Origin: Rikenellaceae bacterium DTU049
GTDB taxonomy: Bacteria; Bacteroidota; Bacteroidia; Bacteroidales; DTU049
Reading direction: 5' to 3'
Length of the DNA stretch: 34,612 nucleotides
Assembly: GCA_001513285.1 (NCBI GenBank)
Contig: LFTI01000043.1
Location: forward strand, 1-34,612
Below, piece after piece: positions 17,490 to 25,822 of this stretch (positions are counted from its first letter, which is position 1; every line of letters starts with the position of its first letter). The notes under the pieces are model-generated. The model saw nothing but the letters and a program-made list of their open reading frames with translations, had not been told where the DNA came from and did not search any database. Position numbers and translations under genes: made by a program.

Positions 17490-18050
17490 TTATGTATGAG
17501 CTTTGATTTTGTGTAAAGCAAAATATTCTGGTCCATGTGGTTTTAATTTACTCTCAAAAAGTATAATTTCGTCAATAGTGTATTTTCCTAAATATAGATT
17601 AGCATTATTAGATATTATTTCATTAAATTTACTTAAATCAGTAATCCTTTTTATTCGTCCTAATGTTAAATGTGGGATAAATTTTTCATCAGATTTTATA
17701 TTATTTATTAATGATATTTGTTCATTTAATAATTTTGCTAAATTTTTGGTCTGATTATTATCTATCCAATTAGTCCACAAAACGTTAGGATGATTTCTAT
17801 TACCAAAAGTATATAATCCTGATAATTTCACTTCAAATTTAGTAAAATATTCTTGTAAATTATCTAATATATTCATGATTGTCGCAATATCATTTTCATT
17901 TGTATCTCCTAGAAATTGCAAAGTCAGGTGCAAATTATCAAATGATACCCATTTTATACTATTTTGTGATAATTGAGTTTGTATTTCTAATATAGATTGT
18001 TTAGCAAGGTTATTAAGTTTTAAAGGTATGGCTATAAATAAGCGTTTCAT
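17490..18050 (-). CDS. thpR: RNA 2',3'-cyclic phosphodiesterase (ThpR/LigT family)
   Basis: 186 residues of the 2H phosphoesterase superfamily. The two catalytic H-x-[TS]-x motifs are visible as NLHLTLQFLG (near 43-52) and PHLTLGRI (near 147-154). The N-terminus (MKRLFIAIPL) is typical. These enzymes hydrolyse 2',3'-cyclic phosphodiesters at RNA ends and can ligate tRNA halves in vitro. Its ATG overlaps the TGA of the upstream flavodiiron gene (ATGA, 18047-18050), so translation is probably coupled. Confidence 0.92.
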   Translation of the reverse strand: MKRLFIAIPLKLNNLAKQSILEIQTQLSQNSIKWVSFDNLHLTLQFLGDTNENDIATIMNILDNLQEYFTKFEVKLSGLYTFGNRNHPNVLWTNWIDNNQTKNLAKLLNEQISLINNIKSDEKFIPHLTLGRIKRITDLSKFNEIISNNANLYLGKYTIDEIILFESKLKPHGPEYFALHKIKAHT

Positions 18051-19273
18051 TCTTCTACAGTATTTTCTTTAACAAGTTGTGCTAATTTTTTCCCTAATTC
18101 TTTAGCTTTTTTAATATCTTGTTCACTAGGTGTAAATTTGGTAAATATTGCTTCATCTAAAACATTTAATTTCAGTCCTGCAGCAATGTTAGGAATTAAT
18201 TTTTGATTTTCTCCACTCCATCCAAAAGATCCAAATGGTAAAACAAATTTACCTCTATCTCTAATAGGGTTAATGGCTCCGAATAATTTATAAATTGGTA
18301 AAAGGATATTTTGATTAATTACGGGCGAGCCAATAGCTATTCCTTTAGCTCTTGTCAAAAATTCATCTAAATCTCCTAAAGTCACATGCTCTATATCTTT
18401 TAGCACCACTTCTAATCCTTCTTCTCGAGCACCTTCAGCTATTGCTTCTGCTAATGTGCCTGTCTTTCCATATGCTGATACATAAGCTATAAAAATATCT
18501 TGATATTTTTTAGTAGCTAAAAATTCTTGTGATAATTTTGCTGACCAATTGACATATCTTTCCCAATTATTTAATAGTAATGGGCCATGTCCTGTAAGTA
18601 TTCCATTGATTTCTAAATTTTTTATTCTATCTATAGCCTGTAGCATAAATTTGCTATACGGTTTCAGGATTACATCAAAATAATATTTGAATGCTTCGTC
18701 AAAGTTTCCAACCTCATTATCTATCATTCTTTCATCTGCATAATGACACCCAAAGCTATCGCAAGTAAATAATAATTTATCTTCTTTTAAATATGTATAG
18801 ATTGTATCTGGCCAATGAAGATTTGGAGCAGATATAAATTCTAATGTTTTATTTCCTAAATCTAATGTGTCACCACCTTTAACGATAATATTAGGAAAAT
18901 CTCTGTTAAACAAATCTTTAAGATTTCTTATAGCACTAGCACTACCTACAACAGTTGCATTTGGAGCTAATTTGAGTAAATTCACTAAATTGCCACTATG
19001 ATCAGGTTCAGTATGATCGAGTACAATGTATTTAATCTTTTCTGGTTCAATGACTTGTTTGATTTTTTGCAAATATGTTTCCCAAAAAGTTTCTTTTGTT
19101 GTTTCTATAATGGTAGGCATCTCAGCATTTATAAAATATGAATTATATGTAGTGCCATATTGTGTTTCCATCACTACGTCAAAAGTTACAATATCATAAT
19201 CTAAAACTCCTATCCACCATACATCTTTACTAATAGGTATTACCTTATCATCTATTTTCTTTGTTTTTTGCAT
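18047..19273 (-). CDS. A-type flavodiiron protein (FprA family)
   Basis: 408 residues: an N-terminal metallo-beta-lactamase-like diiron domain followed by a flavodoxin domain. Diiron ligands are present: His87, Glu89, Asp91 and His92 in DHTEPDHSGN, His153 in NLHWPDT, Asp172 in TCDSFGCH and His229 in LTGHGPLL. The flavodoxin FMN loop is YVSAYGKTGTLAEAIAEGA. Such proteins reduce O2 to water or NO to N2O in the cytoplasm using electrons from rubredoxin or NADH-linked partners; no partner gene is adjacent. With cytochrome bd in the same window it suggests a microaerobic or anaerobic lifestyle with oxygen exposure. A TATCTTTG box (minus, 19297-19304) lies 23 bp upstream of the start and matches the Bacteroidota -7 consensus. 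Confidence 0.95.
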   Translation of the reverse strand: MQKTKKIDDKVIPISKDVWWIGVLDYDIVTFDVVMETQYGTTYNSYFINAEMPTIIETTKETFWETYLQKIKQVIEPEKIKYIVLDHTEPDHSGNLVNLLKLAPNATVVGSASAIRNLKDLFNRDFPNIIVKGGDTLDLGNKTLEFISAPNLHWPDTIYTYLKEDKLLFTCDSFGCHYADERMIDNEVGNFDEAFKYYFDVILKPYSKFMLQAIDRIKNLEINGILTGHGPLLLNNWERYVNWSAKLSQEFLATKKYQDIFIAYVSAYGKTGTLAEAIAEGAREEGLEVVLKDIEHVTLGDLDEFLTRAKGIAIGSPVINQNILLPIYKLFGAINPIRDRGKFVLPFGSFGWSGENQKLIPNIAAGLKLNVLDEAIFTKFTPSEQDIKKAKELGKKLAQLVKENTVEE

Positions 19274-19296
19274 AATTTTTAAATTTTTATCTAATG

Positions 19297-19304
19297 CAAA
19301 GATA
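19297..19304 (-). promoter_or_regulatory. -7 box upstream of the flavodiiron gene
   Basis: Plus-strand CAAAGATA reads TATCTTTG on the minus strand, an exact TAnnTTTG match, 23 bp before the ATG. I see no good TTTG at the -33 distance. Confidence 0.5.
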
Positions 19305-19441
19305 CAATGTTATTAAAAAATATTATAATTTAATGACATTTATTATATGTTGTCTATCACCAATTGCAGGTAATTATAATGTAACTTAAATTTTATTAAT
19401 ATTTGTTTATACTAATGCAAATAAAATTTTTTAATATTAAT

Positions 19442-19473
19442 TTTGTGTGAATTAAAAAAAATTATTAATTTTG
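19442..19473 (+). promoter_or_regulatory. Bacteroidota sigma-70-type promoter of the rpsF operon
   Basis: TTTG at 19442-19445 and TAATTTTG at 19466-19473 with a 20-nt spacer match the phylum's -33 TTTG / -7 TAnnTTTG promoter. The start codon of rpsF follows 32 bp after the -7 box, leaving a short A-rich leader. Confidence 0.65.
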
Positions 19474-19505
19474 CAAACTAAAAACTAAAAATTAAAAAAA
19501 GATTT

Positions 19506-19877
19506 ATGGTGAATCATTATGAAACCGTTTTCATTTTAACTCCCGTTTTGTCTGAAGAGCAGGCAAAGGAAACGGTAAAAAAGTACAAAGAATTATTAGA
19601 GCAAAATGGTGCTCAAAATATTTATGAGGAATTCTGGGGATTGCGAAAATTAGCTTATCCTATACAGAAAAAAACTACTGGTTTTTATTATTTATTACAG
19701 TATGAAAGTGATAATAAAGAACTAGTATCATTGTTAGAGCTTAATTTTAAGCGTGACGAACGTGTTTTGCGTTATTTAACTGTTAAACTAGACAAATATG
19801 GTGTAGAATGGAATGAAAAACGCAAAAAACAACAAGCTGAAAACAAAAGCAAAGAAAAAAATAAAATTGAATTATAA
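19506..19877 (+). CDS. rpsF: 30S ribosomal protein bS6
   Basis: 123 residues. MVNHYETVFILTPVLSEEQAKE is the standard bS6 N-terminus, and RKLAYPIQKKTTGFYYLLQYE and RDERVLRYLTVKLD complete the fold. The Lys-rich tail is common. bS6 binds bS18 on the platform of the small subunit, and the two genes are neighbours here. It is the first gene of rpsF-rpsR-rplI. ATG at 19506 is the only sensible start. The A-rich leader replaces a Shine-Dalgarno sequence, and I do not see the CCG-type bS6:bS18 leader motif known from other bacteria. Confidence 0.97.
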   Translation: MVNHYETVFILTPVLSEEQAKETVKKYKELLEQNGAQNIYEEFWGLRKLAYPIQKKTTGFYYLLQYESDNKELVSLLELNFKRDERVLRYLTVKLDKYGVEWNEKRKKQQAENKSKEKNKIEL

Positions 19878-19898
19878 TTTTTAAAAGATTTGAACATT

Positions 19899-20165
19899 AT
19901 GGCTATAGATCCAGGAATTAAATTTTTAACTCCAATTAATATAGAGACAAGAGTAAAAAAATATTGTCGTTTTCGCAAAGCTAGAATTAAATATGTGGAT
20001 TACAAAGATCCAGATTTCTTAATAAAATTTGTTAATGAACAAGGTAAGATTTTGCCACGTAGGATTACTGGCACCTCTGCTAAATATCAAAGAAAAGTAG
20101 CTAAAGCTATTAAAAGAGCTAGACATTTAGCCCTATTACCTTTCACTACTGATTTATTAAAATAA
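19899..20165 (+). CDS. rpsR: 30S ribosomal protein bS18
   Basis: 88 residues from ATG 19899 ([12 protein letters not shown]). The frame is also open to a TTG at 19890, but ATG gives the family's expected size. Conserved [39 protein letters not shown] and [11 protein letters not shown] are all present. It binds bS6. The gap to rpsF is 21 bp and to rplI 16 bp, so it is one transcription unit. Confidence 0.97.
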   Translation: MAIDPGIKFLTPINIETRVKKYCRFRKARIKYVDYKDPDFLIKFVNEQGKILPRRITGTSAKYQRKVAKAIKRARHLALLPFTTDLLK

Positions 20166-20181
20166 TAAAAATTAGAAAATC

Positions 20182-20715
20182 ATGGCATTAGTAGAAGTAA
20201 TTTTAAAACAAGATGTCCCAAAGGTGGGTTATAAATATGATACAGTAAAAGTAAAAGCTGGGTATGCTCGCAATTTTTTGATCCCTAAAGGATACGCTAT
20301 ACCTGCTACTACATCAAATAAAAAAATGTATCAAGAGATTAAAAAGCAGAGAAGTGCTAAAGAAGAAAAAACATTAGCAGACGCTAAAGCTCTCGCTGAA
20401 AAATTAAATCAAGTAAGGTTAATTGTAAAAACTAAAGTAGCTCAAAATACTGGTAGAATTTACGGTAGTGTAACTACTGCAATGATAGCAGATGCTATTC
20501 TAGATCAATATAAATTCGAAGTAGATCGCAAAACCATTTCTATTCCCGATGAACATATTAAACAGATAGGTATTTACAAAGCAAAAGCTCATATCTACAG
20601 AGACATTTATGCTGAGTTTGAATTTGAAGTTGTTAGCGATGAGCCTATTGCTGAAATTAGCGATGAGCATACTGCTGAAATAAATAACCAACAACAAGAA
20701 AATAATCAAGAATAA
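20182..20715 (+). CDS. rplI: 50S ribosomal protein bL9 with extended acidic tail
   Basis: bL9 N-terminal domain (VEVILKQDVPKVGYKYDTVKVKAGYARNFLIP) and the linker helix plus C-terminal domain (GRIYGSVTTAMIADAI, DRKTISIPDEHIKQIGIYKA) are intact. At 177 residues it is about 25-30 longer than usual because of a C-terminal acidic/Gln-rich tail. The tail contains a 24-bp tandem duplication (20633-20656 and 20657-20680) encoding SDEPIAEI/SDEHTAEI. It is the last gene of the operon and is followed by a strong terminator. Confidence 0.97.
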   Translation: MALVEVILKQDVPKVGYKYDTVKVKAGYARNFLIPKGYAIPATTSNKKMYQEIKKQRSAKEEKTLADAKALAEKLNQVRLIVKTKVAQNTGRIYGSVTTAMIADAILDQYKFEVDRKTISIPDEHIKQIGIYKAKAHIYRDIYAEFEFEVVSDEPIAEISDEHTAEINNQQQENNQE

Positions 20716-20747
20716 TATCCATTTATAAATTTTCAATTTAATCAATA

Positions 20748-20775
20748 AAAAAAGGGATCTTAAGATCCCTTTTTT
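20748..20775 (+). terminator. Rho-independent terminator of rpsF-rpsR-rplI
   Basis: GGGATCTTAAGATCCC palindrome flanked by A6 and T6 runs, about 30 bp after the rplI stop. It is symmetric and could also serve the opposite strand. Confidence 0.88.
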
Positions 20776-21202
20776 ATTTAATTAATTTCCCAAATTTAAC
20801 TAACATTTTTGCATAAATTTTAGAAAAATTTTAATTTATAAAATAGAAGTTAGTATAATAAATTTTTAATAAAATGTTTAAATTAAATAATGATATATAA
20901 ATTCAAATAAATTACTATTAATAATTTTACAATTGTAGTTTATAAAGAAAATTAATAAAAATTAAATTTTCAATAAATATTTTTATCAAAGGTTCATTAA
21001 TAAATACTTTAAGCATTATTAGATTATTAATAACATATCATTAATTAATTTAAACATAAAATATATTATTCCCCTAAAGCCCTTAATAACAGATAAATAT
21101 AAATAATAATTAAGTTATTACTTATTTATCTAATTCTAATAGTTTTTATCTTTATAATTAATCAACAAATTATAATCAAAATATTATTTCGCAGCTTTAT
21201 CT
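20776..21202. other. AT-rich intergenic stretch without recognisable gene
   Basis: About 430 bp between the rplI terminator and the 3' end of the cyd operon. It is dominated by AATTTAT-type words. I see no gene, RNA, repeat array or clear terminator for the cyd operon. Confidence 0.5.
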
Positions 21203-21313
21203 TTAGTCGTTAAATTTGCTTTCATATTTTTTGATAGCACTAGTAATGACTACATACATTACCCATATCATCAGAGGCCACGAAATAAGCCATAAAATTT
21301 CTCTCCAATACAT
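21203..21313 (-). CDS. CydX-like small membrane subunit of cytochrome bd (36 aa)
   Basis: A short frame starting 21 bp after the cydB stop on the same strand: ATG 21313 to TAA 21203-21205. It encodes 36 residues: MYWREILWLISWPLMIWV, then MYVVITSAI, then a charged KKYESKFND tail. It is a single Trp-rich membrane helix with a short N-terminus and a charged C-terminus, the size and topology of CydX/CbdX peptides that bind CydA and stabilise the haems. Position directly after cydAB is the main argument; I cannot claim sequence homology to enterobacterial CydX. It could instead be another small oxidase-associated peptide. Confidence 0.62.
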   Translation of the reverse strand: MYWREILWLISWPLMIWVMYVVITSAIKKYESKFND

Positions 21314-21334
21314 AATATATAAATTTTTTAAAAA

Positions 21335-22474
21335 TTAATATGCTGTATCACTTTCAGATATTTCATCTGCTGTGAACTTTTTCTTTAAAAGTTTTCTCCA
21401 AGTATAGATAATATATGCAACTACGAAAGGTACAAGCAGCGATACATAAGACATCACTATCAATGTATATCTGCTCGACGAAGCGTTGTGTATTGTTAGA
21501 CTAGACTGTAGATCTACTAATGAAGGATAGAAAACTGTATTATTATATCCTAAGCAGAGAAATAGTGCAAGCACAGTAAAAAATGTTCCAAAGCCCGCAA
21601 ACCAGATACCTTTAGTTTCTAATTTTTTATTTTTCAAATATGGTGTAGCTATTCCCAATAATACCAATACTACGCCAATTAAAAATAGAGTTCCCATCCA
21701 TGGTAACTCGATAAAATTATTAAAATATTTATATTTCTCTAAATATACTAATTGAGTTGTAGGATCTACTGCAAAGCCATTACCTAGTAAAATAGCAAAA
21801 ACAAATGACAAGAAAAATACTAAAAAGACGGCTGCATTTATGAGTAATTGTTTTTTTGATTTTACATAAAGTAGCTCATCATCTACACGATTCATTAGGA
21901 ATAAAATTGCTAATATTCTAGCTAAAAAGAATATAGAAAAACCTAATAATAAATTTTTAATATTAGCGAAAGCTTCTAATCCATGCCAATTTGTAGTCCA
22001 GCTAACGAAATTCATATCATTATGAACAAAATTACCACCAGTGAAAAAAGTGCCTACTGCTACACCTAAAGAGATAGTGCCTATCAGACCATTTAAAAAT
22101 AAAAACCATTCATAAGTTTTAGCACCTAAAAAGTTGCGAGCTTTATTTCTAAACTCATATGACACAGCCTGCAAAATAAAAGTAAACAATATCAACATCC
22201 ACAGCCAGTAAGCTCCACCGAAGCTAGTACTATAAAACAGTGGAAAAGCTGCAAACATAGCACCACCAAAAACAACTAATGTTGTAAAAGATAGATCCCA
22301 TCTAGTACCTATAGCATTTAAAATCAAACTTAATTGTGGTTCTTTTTTACCTAATGAATATATTAATGATTGTCCCCCTTGGACAAACATCATAAAAACA
22401 AGGGCGGCACCTAAAACTGATATTATTAGCCACCAATATCCTTGTAATGCATTATAACTTAATTGCTCAAACAT
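21335..22474 (-). CDS. cydB: Cytochrome bd ubiquinol oxidase subunit II
   Basis: 379 residues with about nine hydrophobic helices. The N-terminus (LQGYWWLIISVLGAALVFMMFVQGGQSL) and the pattern of GNGFAVDP and SRYTLIVMSYVSLLVPFVVAYIIYTWR fit the Bacteroidota type of CydB. It pairs with CydA in the inner membrane to form the high-affinity quinol oxidase. The start is 15 bp after the cydA stop. It is followed closely by a CydX-like peptide gene. Confidence 0.96.
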   Translation of the reverse strand: MFEQLSYNALQGYWWLIISVLGAALVFMMFVQGGQSLIYSLGKKEPQLSLILNAIGTRWDLSFTTLVVFGGAMFAAFPLFYSTSFGGAYWLWMLILFTFILQAVSYEFRNKARNFLGAKTYEWFLFLNGLIGTISLGVAVGTFFTGGNFVHNDMNFVSWTTNWHGLEAFANIKNLLLGFSIFFLARILAILFLMNRVDDELLYVKSKKQLLINAAVFLVFFLSFVFAILLGNGFAVDPTTQLVYLEKYKYFNNFIELPWMGTLFLIGVVLVLLGIATPYLKNKKLETKGIWFAGFGTFFTVLALFLCLGYNNTVFYPSLVDLQSSLTIHNASSSRYTLIVMSYVSLLVPFVVAYIIYTWRKLLKKKFTADEISESDTAY

Positions 22475-22489
22475 AATTTTTTTCCTCCA

Positions 22490-24058
22490 TTATTTTTTAA
22501 AATTATCTGGACCTTTACGTATCTGATTAAACATAATTCGTAGCTCTGCTATCAATAAAGTAGTGAAAATTATAGCAAAAAGTACAAAAGTCGTCTGCAC
22601 TGTGGACACACTTAAATGAGTAACTGCAGCTACTGTGGGCATCAAATCTTGTATAATCCATGGTTGCCTACCTACCTCTGCTACTATCCAGCCCATTTGT
22701 GAAGCTATAAATCCAAATAATATAGACCACAAACCAAGATATAACAAAAATTTCTTTTTCTCTATAGTATCGCGCCATACATATATTAAAATAATGATAA
22801 ATAATAAGATAAATAAAAATCCTAATGATACCATGATATGAAAACTATAAAATGTGAGAGCTACATTAGGTACAAGCTCTATAGGATCATTTAGATATCC
22901 GTAACCAAAATATTTAAAATAATTATTTACAAACTGCTCGCCTTCTTTAGTATTAGGATCAAATTTTTTACTAATTTCTGCCAGAGTAGCAGTATCATTA
23001 GCTTTTTTAGCTTTTTGATATTCCTGCAAGGTTTGAATAGCTATGTGTCCTCGAGCCATTTTTTCTTCAGCACTCAAAATGTTATGCTCTTCGTTACCAT
23101 AGATGAGATCTTCTATACCAGGTACAAAGGAGTTAATATCTCTATTGCTGAGAAAAGATAACAAATAAGGAATTTCAATTTTGAAATAATAAGGTTTCTC
23201 GTCATTAGTGATATCTTTTTTAGGATTTAGAATGCCTATAGCCACTAAACCTGCTTGAGATTTACCTTGATACAAACCTTCCATAGCTGCTAATTTCATA
23301 GGTTGTTTTTGTGCTACTTGATAAGCAGAGCCATCACCTGTGAAAATTACCATGATAGAGCTAATAAGTCCAAAAATAGCTGCTATAAGCATACTTTTTT
23401 TAGCCATAAAAAGATTTCGTTTTTTAAGTAAATACCATGAAGACACACTGATGACAAATAAAGCAGCGACAATATAACTGCTAGTAGTAGCATGCAAAAA
23501 TTTATTTACTGCTACTGGACTCAATGCTACATCCCAGAAATTTATCATCTCATTTCTTGCTGTGGCAGGATTGAATACTGTACCTGCTGGATATTGCATC
23601 CACGCATTAGCTATTAAAATCCACAATGCTGATAAATTGGAACCAATGGCTACAAGCCAAGTAGATACTAGATGAAATTTTTTACTCACTCTATCCCAAC
23701 CGAAAATCATCACTGCTAAGAAGGTAGCTTCCATGAAAAAGGCCAAAATGCCTTCGATAGCTAACGGTGCTCCGAAGATATCACCTACAAACCAGCTATA
23801 ATTGCTCCAATTTGTACCAAATTCAAACTCTAATATTATCCCTGTAGCTACTCCAACAACAAAGTTTATGATAAATAATTTCATCCAAAACTTTGTCATA
23901 GTTTTCCACTCCTCATTACCAGTTTTATAGTAACGAGTAAGCATGATAGCTATCATGATAGTTAGTCCAAGCGTTATAGGTACAAAAATCCAATGATACA
24001 TCGCTGTCAAAGCAAATTGCCCTCGCGACCAGTTTACTAAGGATACTAATTCATCCAT
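22490..24058 (-). CDS. cydA: Cytochrome bd ubiquinol oxidase subunit I
   Basis: 522 residues, multi-pass inner-membrane subunit carrying the haems. Visible ligands: His22 in QFALTAMYHWIFVP, the conserved Glu pair in EGILAFFMEATFL, His in FLHATTSSY, and Met in FHIMVSLGF. The quinol-binding Q-loop begins at GDGSAYQVAQKQPMK and is followed by a long soluble insertion containing a Lys/Ala-rich stretch. The C-terminal GRQPWIIQDLMPT motif is present. It reduces O2 to water with quinol electrons and is typically induced under low oxygen. The start is one base after the DUF4492 gene's stop, so the two are coupled. Confidence 0.97.
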   Translation of the reverse strand: MDELVSLVNWSRGQFALTAMYHWIFVPITLGLTIMIAIMLTRYYKTGNEEWKTMTKFWMKLFIINFVVGVATGIILEFEFGTNWSNYSWFVGDIFGAPLAIEGILAFFMEATFLAVMIFGWDRVSKKFHLVSTWLVAIGSNLSALWILIANAWMQYPAGTVFNPATARNEMINFWDVALSPVAVNKFLHATTSSYIVAALFVISVSSWYLLKKRNLFMAKKSMLIAAIFGLISSIMVIFTGDGSAYQVAQKQPMKLAAMEGLYQGKSQAGLVAIGILNPKKDITNDEKPYYFKIEIPYLLSFLSNRDINSFVPGIEDLIYGNEEHNILSAEEKMARGHIAIQTLQEYQKAKKANDTATLAEISKKFDPNTKEGEQFVNNYFKYFGYGYLNDPIELVPNVALTFYSFHIMVSLGFLFILLFIIILIYVWRDTIEKKKFLLYLGLWSILFGFIASQMGWIVAEVGRQPWIIQDLMPTVAAVTHLSVSTVQTTFVLFAIIFTTLLIAELRIMFNQIRKGPDNFKK

Positions 24059-24059
24059 A

Positions 24060-24272
24060 TTATTTTATTTTTGTTGTTAATTGCTCTATTACGTGATCTG
24101 CACGTTCCTCATCAGTTTTATAATTTTTATTCAATACATTTGGGAAAAACAATAATTTCATTATTACAAAAAATATTAAAATCTTGAAAAATAAAATACC
24201 TACCAATTGCTTACCAGTATTGCCAATGTTTCTAAAACCTTCTATGTATAAATTGATAAACTTTTTAATCAT
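24060..24272 (-). CDS. DUF4492 protein, cytochrome bd-associated
   Basis: 70 residues with one central hydrophobic helix (LVGILFFKILIFFVIMKLLFFPN), an amphipathic N-terminus (FINLYIEGFRNI) and a charged C-terminus. The family is found upstream of cydA in Bacteroidota and some Campylobacterota; its function is unknown. It ends one base before cydA, and I infer a role in assembly or function of the oxidase. A possible minus-strand TAAATTTG lies about 100 bp upstream (24374-24381). Confidence 0.85.
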   Translation of the reverse strand: MIKKFINLYIEGFRNIGNTGKQLVGILFFKILIFFVIMKLLFFPNVLNKNYKTDEERADHVIEQLTTKIK

Positions 24273-24440
24273 ATTATATGTTTTTATCTATGATTTAACT
24301 ATTTTTATCTTATCTATTTAATAATTAGTAAACATTTTAATTATTTATAATAATATTATTACATTAATAATAGCAAATTTATTAAAAATATTTTTTAAAA
24401 GTTTTTAAAAAATGATAAATATCATATAAAATTTTTGAAA

Positions 24441-24510
24441 TAGTTTAATGTAGTTTAAAATAGCTTTAAATTGTCTAATATTGTTTAATGTAGTTTTAAT
24501 ATATGTTTAA
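24441..24510. repeat. Degenerate tandem repeat with 10-bp period
   Basis: Seven consecutive 10-bp blocks resemble TAGTTTAATG (TAGTTTAATG, TAGTTTAAAA, TAGCTTTAAA, TTGTCTAATA, TTGTTTAATG, TAGTTTTAAT, ATATGTTTAA). It lies between the divergent cyd and ricT operons. The near-helical period phases the A/T tracts, so it may be intrinsically curved. Confidence 0.7.
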
Positions 24511-24670
24511 ACCCTTCACTAATCACGAATCACTAATCATTTATTACCTATCACCTCGTCTCCCAGTCACCAAGTCACTTCTTCTCCTATTCTCCTCATC
24601 TCCCTTTCACCCTGTCACCCATTCTCCCCTCACCCAGTCTCCTCGTCTCCCCGTCCCCAGTCTCCTTCTC
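24511..24670. repeat. Pyrimidine-rich low-complexity tract (CACC/GTCTCC words)
   Basis: About 160 bp with few G on the plus strand, built from words such as CACTAATCA, GTCTCC, GTCACC and CTCC. Its base composition is unlike the rest of the window. It separates the 10-bp-period repeat from the ricT promoter. No reading frame is credible. Confidence 0.7.
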
Positions 24671-24706
24671 AAATAAATATATTAATTTCAAAAGCAAAAA
24701 ATTTAT

Positions 24707-24714
24707 TAAATTTG
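24707..24714 (+). promoter_or_regulatory. -7 box of the ricT-gldH-PBP1A-ispG operon
   Basis: TAAATTTG matches TAnnTTTG exactly and lies 13 bp before the ricT ATG, implying a very short leader. A weak TTTC at 24686-24689 is the only -33 candidate. Confidence 0.5.
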
Positions 24715-24727
24715 CAAAAACATATAA

Positions 24728-25822
24728 ATGGACTTAAATACTATTAAAAGTTTACAAGCTAGAGGTTTGATGGCTATAGAAATAGATGGCAAAATAAATT
24801 TACATTTTACTCATAGGTGGCAAAAGCTAACTTCATACAAAGATATAAAACATGACAAAGATTTTTATATAGCTTTCCCAGAAGCTATCGAGATAGTAGA
24901 GGTACAATTTAAAAATGATAGAAAGCAATTTTATAAAAATACCACAGGTATTCCACTAGTGATAGGTGAAATAGTAGCAGTAGAAGCTACACCAGGGCAC
25001 GATATCGGCGTGGTCAGTTTGACTGGGAAAGAAGCTATTAAGCAAATGGAACGAAAAAAACCTAAAACAAATGATGGCAAGCTATTGAACTTGTATAGAA
25101 TTGCTAAAGATGCTGATATTAATAAATTCCTTGCAGCTATTAAAAACGAAGAAATAGTCTTGAAAAAAACCAAAGAAATAATAAAAAATTCTAGGTTAAA
25201 CATGAAATTAACTGATGTAGAATACCAAGGCGATGGCACTAAGGCTACATTTTATTATATTGCGGATGATAGGGTAGATTTTAGAGAACTCATCAAAACA
25301 TTAGCTGGGACATTTAAAATAAGAGTAGAGATGCGACAGATAGGTGCTAGACAAGAGTCTGCTAAATTAGGATGGGTAGGTCCCTGTGGTAGAGAATTAT
25401 GCTGTTCTACATATAAATGTACATTTAGCTCTGTTTCTATTACTGCAGCTAGTATTCAGCAACTCACTCTCAACCCTCAACGTCTTGCTGGCTTGTGCAC
25501 TAAACTTAAATGTTGTCTATCATATGAGCTACCACTTTATGAAGAATTTATTAATAGTCTGCCACCTACTGATATTCCTTTGATCACAAAACAAGCAAAA
25601 GCTCATTTCGTCAAAGCTGATATGTTCAAAAATCTTATGTTTTACTCTATAGAAAATCAAGATATTCTACTTGGCTTGCCCGTGAATGTAGTAATTAAAT
25701 TACAAGAATTAAATAAAAAAGGTGAAATTATCGATAGTTTAGATCAGTTTGCTATTACTAGTGAATTTACTGTAATGGAAAGTGTCAATCAAGAAGATTT
25801 ATCAAAATTAGAAGATGAATAA
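24728..25822 (+). CDS. ricT: PSP1/RicT-like protein
   Basis: 364 residues with the PSP1 C-terminal domain. The cysteine cluster is intact: GPCGRELCCSTY (Cys220, 225, 226) and LCTKLKCCLSYE (Cys257, 262, 263), which in Bacillus RicT takes part in Fe-S binding in a complex with RicA and RicF that affects RNA maturation. ISxR-like VEMRQIGARQESAKLGWVG is also typical. The Bacteroidota homologue sits ahead of gldH and a class A PBP, as here. Its stop overlaps the gldH start by 8 bp. The specific role in this phylum is not established. Confidence 0.92.
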   Translation: MDLNTIKSLQARGLMAIEIDGKINLHFTHRWQKLTSYKDIKHDKDFYIAFPEAIEIVEVQFKNDRKQFYKNTTGIPLVIGEIVAVEATPGHDIGVVSLTGKEAIKQMERKKPKTNDGKLLNLYRIAKDADINKFLAAIKNEEIVLKKTKEIIKNSRLNMKLTDVEYQGDGTKATFYYIADDRVDFRELIKTLAGTFKIRVEMRQIGARQESAKLGWVGPCGRELCCSTYKCTFSSVSITAASIQQLTLNPQRLAGLCTKLKCCLSYELPLYEEFINSLPPTDIPLITKQAKAHFVKADMFKNLMFYSIENQDILLGLPVNVVIKLQELNKKGEIIDSLDQFAITSEFTVMESVNQEDLSKLEDE

